A stretch of DNA of 30,740 bases from an uncultured Prevotella sp. (GCA_902495455.1 CABUXJ010000028.1:1-30740), one strand, 5' to 3'. Counted from the first letter of the stretch, positions 22,614-30,740 are shown. Notes: generated by a model not told the origin, from the sequence alone. Made by a program: numbers and translations.

Positions 22614-24772
22614 AACGTTTCAATAAATTTCTTTAGTTCTTCGCCAATTATATCCAATTCATTAATAGCTGTTTTCTTTCCTGTTGCATCATAGCCTATT
22701 TCTTCTGCTATGGCCATAAAGATTGGATAATCTACCAATTCCCTCTGCTTTGCCTGTTGGTATTCGTCAGTCAGGCGACTTTTAAGCTCATCAACTTTAT
22801 TAGCTGATTTGGCAAGTAAATCTGTATTCCACGATTTGTATTCTTCTGTTTGTTTGGCTGCTGTTGTAGAAATTCTTAGACTGCCCTTTATTTCATCGGC
22901 CTTCTGTTTTTGCAAAAGCTTTATCTCTTTATCCCATTCCTGTCGTTTAGTGATATAATTATTGTCATTTAATAAACGGTTTCCTATTTCTTTCTTTTTG
23001 GAAACTAATTTGTCCGTTTGTTCTTTACTCCATTTCTTGAGGAACAAAACCGAACTCTTAACTCCTGCTCCATTAGCAGTAAATGCAGTCTGAGGCATAC
23101 TAATAACAGCAACAATACGGAACCAATCTTCAATTTGAGTACGAACATATTGCATACTACTGTTGGTTAATACACCATCAGGAAGTACGATAGCAAGATA
23201 ACCACCTTCTTTAAGAAACTTATAATCCTGTTCGATAAATAGGACTTCGGTACTTTGCCCATCACGTGTCTTTGCTGGTTTTGTGTTTACAGCTAACCAA
23301 TCTTCTTCCTTTTTCCCGAGTTGATATGTTTTAAGGTATGCTTGTTCAGTCTGTCGCACAGTGCTGCCAAAAGGAGGATTGGTTATAATGAAATCAAATG
23401 TTTCATATTTGAAACCTTGGTTTGTTGTTTTTGATATTAAAGTTTCGTCAGGCAAAAGACCGTCTGAAGTGATGACGTTTGTATGTCCATCATCATGAAT
23501 AATCATATTCATTTTTGCAGCACGTGAAATCTGCTCGCTAATCTCAATCCCATATAGATTCTTTTCTGCGAAGTCATGCCAAAATGTGAACCAATGCTTA
23601 TATTGTCTTGTATCCTTTTGATAATTAGGATATAATTCTGTTGCCTTGTTACGAACTTTATTCAGTGCGTAAAGTAAGAATCCACCACTTCCACACGACG
23701 TATCAAGTACTTTTGAGTCATGTTTTATAGGCAAGACGTCAACAATGAATTTAACAATCTCGCGAGGTGTAAAATATTGCCCGAAGTTACCTCTAAAAAA
23801 TGACCCCATAAAGGTTTCAAAGGCTCGTCCCTTACTGTCAAGGTCAGTTTCGCTAAGATTTACACTTTCAAGATATCCGACAACCGTACGTATTTTCTCT
23901 GGAGTCAATCTTATATTGTCACGGAATACTTCTTTATCTTTCTTTCGACCTTCTTCGTATAATGCCATTACACGTTTATAGAGATTTCTATTTTCAATAA
24001 GTCGTCTTTGATTTTCGTCCTTTTCCTTCTCTTTGGGGACAGTGATTATTTGGAAATCATACGGTTCACCCATTCGTCTTGGTTTACGTTCGTCCCATAT
24101 TTTACAGAATATTAGTTTGTCTAATTCATCAAATGCCTCAGATGGATTGAGCTGCCCACCGGCCCAGAGAGCTTCATGCGCTTGTTTGAATCTTCGGGTA
24201 AGTTCCGACTGATCAATTACAGAGAGATCAAAGAATTTTTGTTTTCCCGATACTTCTGGTAAATATAGGGCCTCGTATACATACTTGTAAGATGCAACAT
24301 CTTTTACTCCAAATTGCGGAATATCAGGCAACTGATTTCTTGTATTCTGAGTTTTATCCACCTCAAAATAATCTGATTTAATACCAGATGTAACCCATAC
24401 ATATTTGACATCATTGGGCAATGCAAATGCATAACTATAGGCTTGCTTTATTGCTTGCTGATACTCGGCCTCGCTAACCTCTTGTCGTTTGCATTCTACC
24501 AATATGTATGGTATCATACACGTATCATCTTCGTAAACAACAATGTCTGCTTCTTTTACTTCGCTACCCATAGTTACAGAAACGAATTGTTTAATACGTT
24601 TCTCAGGATAATTATAATCCAATATTAACCGCAAAAATGTCTCGGCTTGTACTTTCTCTTCAGGATTATTATAATTGCGTCCTTTTTTTTGAAACACATA
24701 GGTAATCCGTGACATATCTTCATTGAAAGATATGAGATTTTTCTCTATTCCGATTTTTATATAGTCTTTCAT
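22610..24772 (-). CDS. Nuclease-methyltransferase fusion of a BcgI-like restriction-modification system
   Basis: The 720-residue protein starts with a type I HsdR N-terminal-like PD-ExK nuclease domain: D76 in EADIVVY, E93 and K95 in ILVECKRQ, and the QxxxY motif as Q110-Y114. A helical HsdM-type N-terminal region follows (about 190-345). Then comes an N6-adenine methyltransferase domain with motif I D357-T-S-C-G-S-G-G364 and catalytic NPPF (465-468). A charged coiled-coil tail lies from about 585. There is no helicase or translocase domain here or nearby, so it is not a classical type I system. Combining cleavage and methylation in one chain with a separate S subunit resembles BcgI (type IIB). 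An alternative is an HsdM with an inactive nuclease-like domain, but the key residues are intact. Confidence 0.88.
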   Translation of the reverse strand: MKDYIKIGIEKNLISFNEDMSRITYVFQKKGRNYNNPEEKVQAETFLRLILDYNYPEKRIKQFVSVTMGSEVKEADIVVYEDDTCMIPYILVECKRQEVSEAEYQQAIKQAYSYAFALPNDVKYVWVTSGIKSDYFEVDKTQNTRNQLPDIPQFGVKDVASYKYVYEALYLPEVSGKQKFFDLSVIDQSELTRRFKQAHEALWAGGQLNPSEAFDELDKLIFCKIWDERKPRRMGEPYDFQIITVPKEKEKDENQRRLIENRNLYKRVMALYEEGRKKDKEVFRDNIRLTPEKIRTVVGYLESVNLSETDLDSKGRAFETFMGSFFRGNFGQYFTPREIVKFIVDVLPIKHDSKVLDTSCGSGGFLLYALNKVRNKATELYPNYQKDTRQYKHWFTFWHDFAEKNLYGIEISEQISRAAKMNMIIHDDGHTNVITSDGLLPDETLISKTTNQGFKYETFDFIITNPPFGSTVRQTEQAYLKTYQLGKKEEDWLAVNTKPAKTRDGQSTEVLFIEQDYKFLKEGGYLAIVLPDGVLTNSSMQYVRTQIEDWFRIVAVISMPQTAFTANGAGVKSSVLFLKKWSKEQTDKLVSKKKEIGNRLLNDNNYITKRQEWDKEIKLLQKQKADEIKGSLRISTTAAKQTEEYKSWNTDLLAKSANKVDELKSRLTDEYQQAKQRELVDYPIFMAIAEEIGYDATGKKTAINELDIIGEELKKFIETL

Positions 24773-24869
24773 ATAATATTGCTAATGAATATATTTATTT
24801 TAATTACTCTAAATTAATTTGTAAGATGGCGTTCCGCATTTAGGAAAAAACGTCTGGTAATAATTGTCT

Positions 24870-25109
24870 TTATTGATTTAGTGGTTTGAAATTTTCGCGA
24901 GCGTTTTTGGCCGATGTTAGCATATGCTTGATGTTGGCATAACGGTCTTCGTGAAATTTCTTATTTACAATGTCGGTCATGGCTCGCAGATAAATTATCA
25001 ATATTTCGATGTCTGATACAAAGTTAACAATTTTATTCGAAATAGTGTTCATCGGCAAGTGAATAAATCTCCCCGCAACAGAAAATATCACCGGCAGGGA
25101 TGTGGACAT
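24870..25109 (-). CDS. Doubtful small protein or gene remnant
   Basis: A 79-residue frame with helical character (NTISNKIVNFVSDIEILIIYLRAMTD, then KHMLTSAKNARENFKP). It resembles the helical end of some larger protein but matches no family I know. It has no recognisable promoter and could be a remnant left at the island boundary, or chance. It is on the same strand as, and upstream of, the methyltransferase gene, 97 bases away. Confidence 0.3.
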   Translation of the reverse strand: MSTSLPVIFSVAGRFIHLPMNTISNKIVNFVSDIEILIIYLRAMTDIVNKKFHEDRYANIKHMLTSAKNARENFKPLNQ

Positions 25110-25185
25110 TTATTTGTGTTATCGTGGTGACTTGTGTCTTTGTTGTGGTTTGTGCCACCGTAATGCCTGATATATATAGTGATGA

Positions 25186-25235
25186 TGTCCGGTAAACCTA
25201 TGGATGGGAGAGTTATCCAAAGGTTTTGCCGGACA
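25186..25235 (-). terminator. Hairpin downstream of the GH43 gene
   Basis: tgtccggtaaacctatggat (25186-25205) pairs imperfectly with 25215-25235, which ends ttttgccggaca; the outer seven pairs are perfect. It lies 55 bases after the GH43 stop codon and probably protects or ends that message. No T-run is present. Confidence 0.5.
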
Positions 25236-25289
25236 CCGGATTGTTATTCGTCGTTTATGCTTTTATGGGCGGCGACACTGCTCCTCGGA

Positions 25290-26897
25290 TTATTCCGTCT
25301 CCGTGAAATTCTTGTAATCGTAATAATCGAAAGCGGCCTGTGCCTTGGATTCCTTTCCGTTGGATGATGCGTAAAGACCGATGCCGAGACCGTTGAAACG
25401 GTTCAGTTTGTTGTCTTCGGTCAATGGCAGGAGGCTGAAAGGTGCTGTCGTTGTCAGCCGTTCCGTTGACGGACCGTAAGAAAAGACACCGGTCAGGTCA
25501 TTGCATGAGAGTCGGATGACCACGTCCTTGTCGGTGTATGGTATCCTTTCCAATAAGCGCTTCTCGCCCTTGTCCTTGATTATCAGCTCCAGACAATCGG
25601 GTCCTTTCAATAATGCGACGTACGCCCCGTTGTTGCGATGAAGCACCATTCCGGCCTGTTCGTTCTTCTTCTTTGAAGCGAATGTGAGTTTTGTGGTAGC
25701 CGAATATTTGTGGCTTGTCGGTTTTCTCATGAGCATGGCCGGACATACGAGGCTGTCAATGGTCTCCGGACGCAGCTTGAGACGCAACGTTCCGTCGGCC
25801 ATGGTGTAATCTTTTTCGTGTGGTATGCGATTGTAATACCATCCTATTGGAAGACCGTTGCCGTTGAAATCCAGATGTTCGTAAAGCTCATTCCGTTCCG
25901 ATGCCGGTCCGGCCTCATGCCGGCTGACAACAGGTGTCATGCTGCCATACCCGGGATTGAAGACCAGTTCTCCGTTCTGTATTTCGACGGGACAGATGAA
26001 TGTCTCGCGGGTGAAAGCATGTCTGCCGTCAATCATCCGCTTCCCCAATGCGACGGCATACCATTTACCCTCGGGCGTTTCCACCAGATCACAATGTCCC
26101 ACGCACTGTATTGGTGCGGAGTGACCCATCTGGCGTTGCGACAACACGGGGTTGACGGTCTGCGGGAGATAAGTCCCGAAGAGCTTGTCGCTGGTCATGA
26201 CAGTGGCAGCATGAAAGAAGTCCGTTCCTCCTTCGGCTACCAAAAGAACATACTTCTTGCCAATCTTATACAGATGCGGCCCTTCGGCATATTTCGCATT
26301 GAGCGCATGTCCCGTGGCGATGTAGTGACGTTCTCCCGTCAGTCGTCCGTTGCTTAAGTCAATCTCCTGTATCCAGATGGCGGTCGAGGCCCTGTATTTC
26401 CGTCCCGGAAACTTGCCGCTGTTGCCGATGATATAGCTTTTCCCGTCTTCATCCCAAAAGATGGAAGGGTCTATGCCCGGCATGTCTTTGATGAAAACAG
26501 GGTCTGACCACGGCCCTCTGACATCATCCGCAGTGATATAGAAGTTGCCCCTGTTCGAGACATTGCAGAATATGTACCACTTCCCCTTGTGGTGGCGTAT
26601 GGTCGGTGCCCACACCCCGTCCTTGTTCTTGACCCCGTCGAGCGAGACCATGCCGGGGCGGTCGATGGCATGTGCCACCAGTTCCCAGTTCTGGAGGTCC
26701 TTGCTCCGATAGATCGGTAGGCCGGGATAGAATGTGAACGACGAGTTGCATATATAATAGTCGTTGCCGACCCTGCAGATTGACGGGTCAGGATTGAATC
26801 CCGGGAGAATGGGATTCTGAATGGTATTGGTCTGGGCCGTGGATGTTACGATCATCAGTACGTTTGCCAGAACCATCATAAATATTCTTTTCATCAT
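25290..26897 (-). CDS. Secreted glycoside hydrolase family 43 enzyme
   Basis: Residues 1-22 are a signal peptide (ending TSTAQ). The five-bladed propeller begins NPILPGFNPDPSICRVGNDYY with the catalytic base D37. The pKa-modulating aspartate is D143 (GIDPSIFWDEDGKSY) and the general acid is E205 (AEGPHLY). After about residue 340 a beta-sandwich domain of the kind found at the C-terminus of GH43 beta-xylosidases follows (FNGNGLPIGWYYNRIP to AAFDYYDY). Members cleave xylosidic or arabinofuranosidic linkages in plant polysaccharides; the exact specificity is not readable here. It starts 40 bases after the GH2 gene and is probably its operon partner. Confidence 0.93.
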   Translation of the reverse strand: MMKRIFMMVLANVLMIVTSTAQTNTIQNPILPGFNPDPSICRVGNDYYICNSSFTFYPGLPIYRSKDLQNWELVAHAIDRPGMVSLDGVKNKDGVWAPTIRHHKGKWYIFCNVSNRGNFYITADDVRGPWSDPVFIKDMPGIDPSIFWDEDGKSYIIGNSGKFPGRKYRASTAIWIQEIDLSNGRLTGERHYIATGHALNAKYAEGPHLYKIGKKYVLLVAEGGTDFFHAATVMTSDKLFGTYLPQTVNPVLSQRQMGHSAPIQCVGHCDLVETPEGKWYAVALGKRMIDGRHAFTRETFICPVEIQNGELVFNPGYGSMTPVVSRHEAGPASERNELYEHLDFNGNGLPIGWYYNRIPHEKDYTMADGTLRLKLRPETIDSLVCPAMLMRKPTSHKYSATTKLTFASKKKNEQAGMVLHRNNGAYVALLKGPDCLELIIKDKGEKRLLERIPYTDKDVVIRLSCNDLTGVFSYGPSTERLTTTAPFSLLPLTEDNKLNRFNGLGIGLYASSNGKESKAQAAFDYYDYKNFTETE

Positions 26898-26937
26898 ACT
26901 TTAAGTTACGTCACATATAAATCACGCACTTATAACG

Positions 26938-29457
26938 TCAGTTCCGGATATTCCCGGTCGTCGTCTTGTAGCTCTGTTTCAGTTTGGCCGTTGCCACTTT
27001 CACCGTGACCTTTCCCTGCTGCCTTGTGCTGCGCAGTATCACCTGCATGCGGCCGCCCTTCATCGGCTTTGCCGTCACGCCGTGGAAGAGGCTGTCCGTG
27101 TAGTGGTCTCCGTTGTCCATAGCGACGAATGAGGCCGCTCCCGTGACGTCGACACTGAGCTCTTCGTCGAATGTCGGGACGACGCGGCCGCGGCTGTCAA
27201 CGGCCGTCACGTTGAGATACATGAGGTCCATGCCGTCTGCCGTCCACTTGGCGGTCTCCGGAGAGATGCGTAGCGCGACGGCACGTCCGGCCGTCTCGAT
27301 GCGGTGGCGCGCCGTCTCGCGTCCGGCAGCGTCGCGGGCGATGGCCTCGATGGAGCCGCCGTTCGCGTATGGCACGTCTTTCCACAATATGGTGTTACGC
27401 TGCGATTTGTCCTTGACGGTCGTGTCGTTGACCTGCGTGCCGAAACTCTTGCCGTTGACGACGAGTTCGACGGACCGTGCGTTGGTGTATGTTATGACGT
27501 CCTGCGTCGTTCCCGCTGCGAAATTCCAATGGTCGAGGATGGCCGGACGTCCCACTATCACGTCGTTCCAGTTGACGCTCTCGCCGCCCTTGCGGTCTAT
27601 GACGCCGATGCGCACAAGCGGTTCGTCAGCCTTGAAGGCCGAGCGCACGAGGTAAGCCTGCGGATAGGGACGCATGGTGTGGTTGAAGAACGAATAGTTC
27701 CAGCCCTTCTTCGGCCATGAGTTAGACTCGCCCCAATATTCCACTGCACCCCAGTAGGCCATGCCGACGCTGCTCTCATGGTCCATGTTGTAGAAAGCTT
27801 CGAGCATGTTGGACGTCTCGGCCTCGCTCTGGAAGATTATAAGATGGGGCGCATGTTTTTTATAATCGGCATATCGGGAAGACTGATAGTTGAACGAGGC
27901 AATCTCGGTGACGCAGCTCAGCTCCGGCGGCACGAGATAACTGTTGAAGTCCTTGTCGCGCTTGGCTATCGCTCCGGCCCGCGCGGGGAACATCGCCACC
28001 GTGGTCTTTCGGGTGTTGTCGAAGCGCTTGACCAGCTCGTCGAATATCCTGTATGTGGTCACGCCCCAGTCGTTGATCCCGCTGAAGCCCGTCCAGTCCT
28101 CGCGTATCTGCAGCTCGTTGCCGAGGCTCCACATTATGACGCTCGGGCGGTTGCGGTCGCGCTTTATCCATTCGGGGATGAGCCGGTACCACAGGTTTGT
28201 GAACGGTTGGCGGCCGCCCCAATAGTCGCCGTCGCTCCACTTGTCTATCAGCTCGTCGACAATGATCATTCCGACGCGGTCGGCAATCCTCGCGAAGCTG
28301 TCACTATATGGGTTGTGCGAGCAGCGTATCGTGTTATATCCGAACTCCTTCAGCCGTAGCATCATGCGCTCGATGGCCCGGTCGTAGGCCGCGGCGCCGA
28401 GCGCTCCGAGGTCGTGGTGGCAGGAGCTGCCCTTAAGAAAGAGTTTTTCGCCGTTGAGGCGGAAGCCGAAGTCGGGGGAGAACTCCAGTTTGCGTATGCC
28501 GAAGGTCTCGCTGAGGCTGTCGACGGGAGTCTTTCCTGAATACAATATCACCTCGGCACTATATAGATAAGGAGTGTCGGGCGACCACAACGACGGCTTG
28601 GCGATGGTGATTTCGGGCAGGGCGACCTCCGTGACTGACTGATGTGTGTGGCCGGGCATGCCGCTCTCGGCCGTTCCCATCACCTTTCCGGCGGCGTCGC
28701 GCAACCGCGTGCGGATGGTGACGTCGTTCTTCTGCCAGCCCTCGACTTCCACCTGTACTCTGACCGTGGCGCGGTCGCGGCTCACTTTGGGCGTGGATAT
28801 GAACACGCCGTGACGGGCAATGTGCGTCGGATTGGTCACTTTCAGCCGGACGTCACGGAAGAGTCCGCCTCCGGTGTACCAGCGTGAACCTTTCTTTGGG
28901 CCTGTTGAGGCATAGACGGCCACGACGTTGTCGGCGTCATAACGCAGATGTTTCGTTACATCGGCCTCTAATCCGACATAGCCGTAGTCGGTCGACGCCA
29001 CCTTGTGGCCGTTGATATAGACATCACCATAGTAGATTATGCCTCCGAAGTCGAGCGACACGCGCATGCCCTGCCAAAGCGAGTCGGCACGGAATGTCTT
29101 CCGATACCATCCCTCACACATCGGCTTGAAGCCGCGTGCGCCTCCGCCGCTCTTTGTCCAGGGCTGCTCAAACTGGAAGTCGTGGGGCAGGTCGAGCGTG
29201 CGCCACGAGCTGTCGTCAAGCGTGGGAGAGGCAAAATCAGTCTCTTTGTTTTCCTTGGTGACGAGACAGAACTTCCATCCGAAATTGAACAGTGTGTTCT
29301 GCTGTGCGGCAAACTCGGTCAGCGGACGGTTGCCCTTCCGTGTCTCTTCCTTCACGTTCTGATATTGTGCCCGTGCGGGCATGAGGCTGCCGGCGTAGAG
29401 CGCCATGACCAATGCCGTGGCGTATGGCAGCAGGTGTAGTTTGAGGTTGTGTAGCAT
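26938..29457 (-). CDS. Secreted glycoside hydrolase family 2 enzyme (beta-galactosidase-like)
   Basis: The 839-residue protein has a signal peptide (about 1-30, ending MPARAQ). The GH2 sugar-binding domain is at about 52-210 (FNFGWKFCL, TLDLPHDF, GGIIYYGDVYINGH). An immunoglobulin-like domain follows (about 212-322), then the TIM barrel. The acid/base is E448 in MWSLGNEL and the nucleophile is probably E545 in IIFQSEAETS. A DUF4982-like domain (ILDHWNF at 640, VELVVNGKSFG at 663) and a C-terminal Ig-like domain complete it. Activity may be beta-galactosidase or a related exo-glycosidase. It is the first gene of a two-gene unit with GH43. Confidence 0.93.
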   Translation of the reverse strand: MLHNLKLHLLPYATALVMALYAGSLMPARAQYQNVKEETRKGNRPLTEFAAQQNTLFNFGWKFCLVTKENKETDFASPTLDDSSWRTLDLPHDFQFEQPWTKSGGGARGFKPMCEGWYRKTFRADSLWQGMRVSLDFGGIIYYGDVYINGHKVASTDYGYVGLEADVTKHLRYDADNVVAVYASTGPKKGSRWYTGGGLFRDVRLKVTNPTHIARHGVFISTPKVSRDRATVRVQVEVEGWQKNDVTIRTRLRDAAGKVMGTAESGMPGHTHQSVTEVALPEITIAKPSLWSPDTPYLYSAEVILYSGKTPVDSLSETFGIRKLEFSPDFGFRLNGEKLFLKGSSCHHDLGALGAAAYDRAIERMMLRLKEFGYNTIRCSHNPYSDSFARIADRVGMIIVDELIDKWSDGDYWGGRQPFTNLWYRLIPEWIKRDRNRPSVIMWSLGNELQIREDWTGFSGINDWGVTTYRIFDELVKRFDNTRKTTVAMFPARAGAIAKRDKDFNSYLVPPELSCVTEIASFNYQSSRYADYKKHAPHLIIFQSEAETSNMLEAFYNMDHESSVGMAYWGAVEYWGESNSWPKKGWNYSFFNHTMRPYPQAYLVRSAFKADEPLVRIGVIDRKGGESVNWNDVIVGRPAILDHWNFAAGTTQDVITYTNARSVELVVNGKSFGTQVNDTTVKDKSQRNTILWKDVPYANGGSIEAIARDAAGRETARHRIETAGRAVALRISPETAKWTADGMDLMYLNVTAVDSRGRVVPTFDEELSVDVTGAASFVAMDNGDHYTDSLFHGVTAKPMKGGRMQVILRSTRQQGKVTVKVATAKLKQSYKTTTGNIRN

Positions 29458-29530
29458 ATCTGTATATGTTATTGTTATGATTTGTTATTCGTGTGTGATT
29501 GGCCGTGTCAGTAAGTTCGGTCGTCTGTTG

Positions 29531-29538
29531 CAAAGATA
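29531..29538 (-). promoter_or_regulatory. -7 box of the GH2-GH43 operon
   Basis: The minus strand reads TATCTTTG, matching TAnnTTTG, about 75 bases before the GH2 ATG. The -33 position has no TTTG, as expected of a promoter that depends on an activator; the tandem repeats just upstream (29554-29613) could be its binding sites. Confidence 0.55.
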
Positions 29539-29553
29539 GGCATAAAACAGATG

Positions 29554-29613
29554 GGAAATCGGTAAAATCGTACGAAAATCGGTAAAATCGTACGGAAATC
29601 GGTAAAAACGATT
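29554..29613. repeat. Three tandem 20-bp repeats upstream of the GH2-GH43 operon
   Basis: Copies 29554-29573, 29574-29593 and 29594-29613 share gaaatcggtaaaatcgtac with few changes; the third is least conserved. They begin 16 bases upstream of the -7 box and overlap the place of the missing -33 element. The near two-turn period suits cooperative binding of a dimeric activator on one face of the helix. Confidence 0.75.
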
Positions 29614-29670
29614 AGCAACCGACATCCCCTTTCGGCTCCTTAACTGTTCTTTGCACGCATCTTTCTTTTC

Positions 29671-29690
29671 CCACAAGTAGGGTCGCTACC
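29671..29690 (-). repeat. Reverse copy of the ctacttgtgg repeat
   Basis: ccacaagtagggtcgctacc is the reverse complement of 247-266 with one difference. Here it lies upstream of the GH2 operon. Confidence 0.6.
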
Positions 29691-29771
29691 GCCTCCTTGC
29701 CTCTGAATTTAACCTACCGGTTGATTTATATACATGATTGGTTATGCGGCTGGTCGTGTTGGTGCGGAGGC

Positions 29772-29886
29772 GAGGGTGTATCAAAATGGCCACATGATGC
29801 TTGGTAAGGACATATTTTTCGCTACGCTCAACAACTCGTCTTGTATTTGTCCCTACTGTGCTTCCTCCGCATTTTGATACATCCTC
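29772..29886. mobile_element. 115-bp MITE-like element
   Basis: gagggtgtatcaaaatg (29772-29788) and cattttgatacatcctc (29870-29886) are inverted ends of 17 bp with one mismatch. The interior has no gene but contains catatttttcgct and tcttgtatttgt, words shared with 10846-10893 and with 9417-9428. The size and ends fit a miniature inverted-repeat element mobilised in trans. No target-site duplication could be established by eye. Confidence 0.55.
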
Positions 29887-30100
29887 CTACTTGTTGGATG
29901 AATGGCGTAGCGCATGACGGATGTCATGCCTTTGCGTACTTTCGTATGCGCGTCTGCGCCCTCTTTGTGTCTTTGCGTCTTTGCGTTGAAAAAAAACTTC
30001 CCCACGAGACAAAGAGGCGGTCGTGCCCCCACAACCGGGAGTAAATATTTACAAAATCGTGCTTGGAAAGTTGCTCAAAGATTTGCGTTCGTATGACCAA

Positions 30101-30366
30101 TAAGGGCCTTACAGGGTTCCGACGGCCCCCTCCGGCTCCCCCAAGGGGGAGAGACCTGCGGCTTCAAACAACCCTTTAAGGCCCTTACGGCTTTTCAAAA
30201 ATACCAAACTTCGCGAGTTTTTGATTGACGGAAAAGGACAAAAAAGTGGCTCTCGTCGTGCAACGGCGGCCCCGTTACCTCGCAACGGCGTGCTCGTTGG
30301 GTTGCAACGGGGCTGCCGTTGCAGAGCAATAGCGGCCCCGTTGCAACCCCGCGGGGCCGCTATTGC
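30101..30366. repeat. GC-rich palindromic repeat block, copy 3
   Basis: It includes taagggccttac (30101-30112), a ctccccc/gggggag hairpin (30136-30151), aaggcccttacgg (30178-30190), and then several gcaacgg(n)ggcc words in both orientations. The last part is a perfect 15-bp inverted repeat, gcaatagcggccccg (30326-30340) with cggggccgctattgc (30352-30366). Confidence 0.75.
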
Positions 30367-30652
30367 AACCTCGCCGAAGCTTTATCAGAAAACCACGAGA
30401 CTGCTTCGGTTTTGAAACGACTGAATATCAAGACGTTAAGAAAACTGTAAATATTAAGTCGAAAAATCACCCCGATTTTGACCTTCGCGAGATTTGAAAA
30501 TTCGGGAGCACGACGGAAAAATTTTCAAAAGAGCCCTTGGATTTTGTACTTAAATTCAGAAAAAAGCGGACAAACGCGTTGGCGGCATGTACGATGGTGA
30601 CCTGACGCCGGCCCTTTTTAATGCCTTCTGTCAAGTTAGAAGTGCAACATCC

Positions 30653-30705
30653 CCTCCCCATCCTCCGCCCTTGGAGCGTAGCGGAAAGGACGGAGGATGG
30701 GGAGG
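30653..30705. repeat. 15-bp perfect inverted repeat at the window end
   Basis: cctccccatcctccg (30653-30667) and cggaggatggggagg (30691-30705) pair exactly around 23 bases containing ggagcgtagcgga. It may belong to another dispersed repeat; no gene adjoins it within the window. Confidence 0.65.
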
Positions 30706-30740
30706 AAAGCGAAGCTGTGAGTCATCCGGCAATACAAAAA

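Larger units (their letters stand above)
24773..25289. other. Right edge of the AT-rich island
   Basis: The gap holds a doubtful small frame (24870-25109) and a hairpin (25186-25235). No Bacteroidota-type promoter could be recognised upstream of the methyltransferase gene, and no integrase, tRNA or flanking direct repeat was found. Confidence 0.5.
29614..30740. other. 1.1-kb gene-free repeat cluster at the window end
   Basis: No credible gene was found. It contains the reverse ctacttgtgg repeat, the 115-bp element, a tttgcgtct-type segment (29961-29988), GC-rich block copy 3, and a 15-bp inverted repeat near the end. Short frames (29841-30044, 30221-30415, 30467-30661) run over these repeats and are not supported. 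Confidence 0.65.

Noticed and set aside
22610..24772. Classical type I restriction system
   Set aside because: No HsdR with helicase motifs is present, and the nuclease domain is fused to the methyltransferase, so a BcgI-like assignment fits better.
29485..29676. 63-codon minus-strand frame upstream of the GH2 gene
   Set aside because: Its phenylalanine- and tyrosine-rich middle is produced by the 20-bp tandem repeats and it overlaps the GH2 promoter.

Overview
The window looks like a chromosomal segment of a Bacteroidota species, most probably Prevotellaceae. The grounds are recurrent TTTG-N20-TAnnTTTG promoters of the Bacteroidota primary sigma factor type, starts without clear Shine-Dalgarno sequences, adjacent mutA/mutB, DUF3298 and DUF4878 lipoproteins, and a GH2-GH43 pair. 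The genus is an inference. No rRNA, tRNA, CRISPR array, integrase or intact IS was seen.

Layout. 1-859: a possible gene tail, then a repeat-rich gap and a strong promoter. 860-4998: methylmalonyl-CoA mutase small and large subunits, ending at a 45-bp inverted repeat shared with a convergent HAD phosphatase (5131-5925, minus). 6120-8311: ECF sigma factor, four-helix membrane protein and TraB/GumN-family protein, likely one unit. 8411-9199: inositol-monophosphatase-family enzyme. 9268-9355: four 22-bp tandem repeats. 9514-10096 (minus): RelE/ParE-like toxin and antitoxin with promoter and operator-like palindrome. 10154-10983: repeat-filled gap. 10984-12816 (minus): SLC13-type permease with RCK_C domains. 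13010-15193 (minus): DUF3298 lipoprotein and pgk. 15553-16741 (minus): DUF4878 lipoprotein and YiiX-like cysteine hydrolase. 16926-17576: queC. 17858-18040 (minus): a small Cys-rich protein with its own promoter and terminator. 18335-19726 (minus): radA.

19973-24772 (minus) is an AT-rich island (hand count of 20641-20700 gives 20% GC; 18421-18480 in radA gives 52%). It encodes a three-gene unit: a PD-ExK nuclease/N6-adenine methyltransferase fusion without translocase, an HsdS-type specificity subunit overlapping it by ATGA, and a TPR-DUF2971 protein 34 bp downstream. This BcgI-like restriction-modification locus with an added DUF2971 partner is the best candidate for an under-described system.

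25290-29457 (minus): secreted GH2 and GH43 glycosidases, preceded by a -7 box and three tandem 20-bp repeats that look like regulator sites.

A second layer is a set of dispersed intergenic repeats: GC-rich blocks built on ccgtaaggcccttacgg and gcaacggggcc, two elements with inverted ends and a shared atatttttcgct core, a ctacttgtgg motif in both orientations, and tttgcgtct-type inverted repeats. They fill the three largest gaps (116-859, 10154-10983, 29614-30740).
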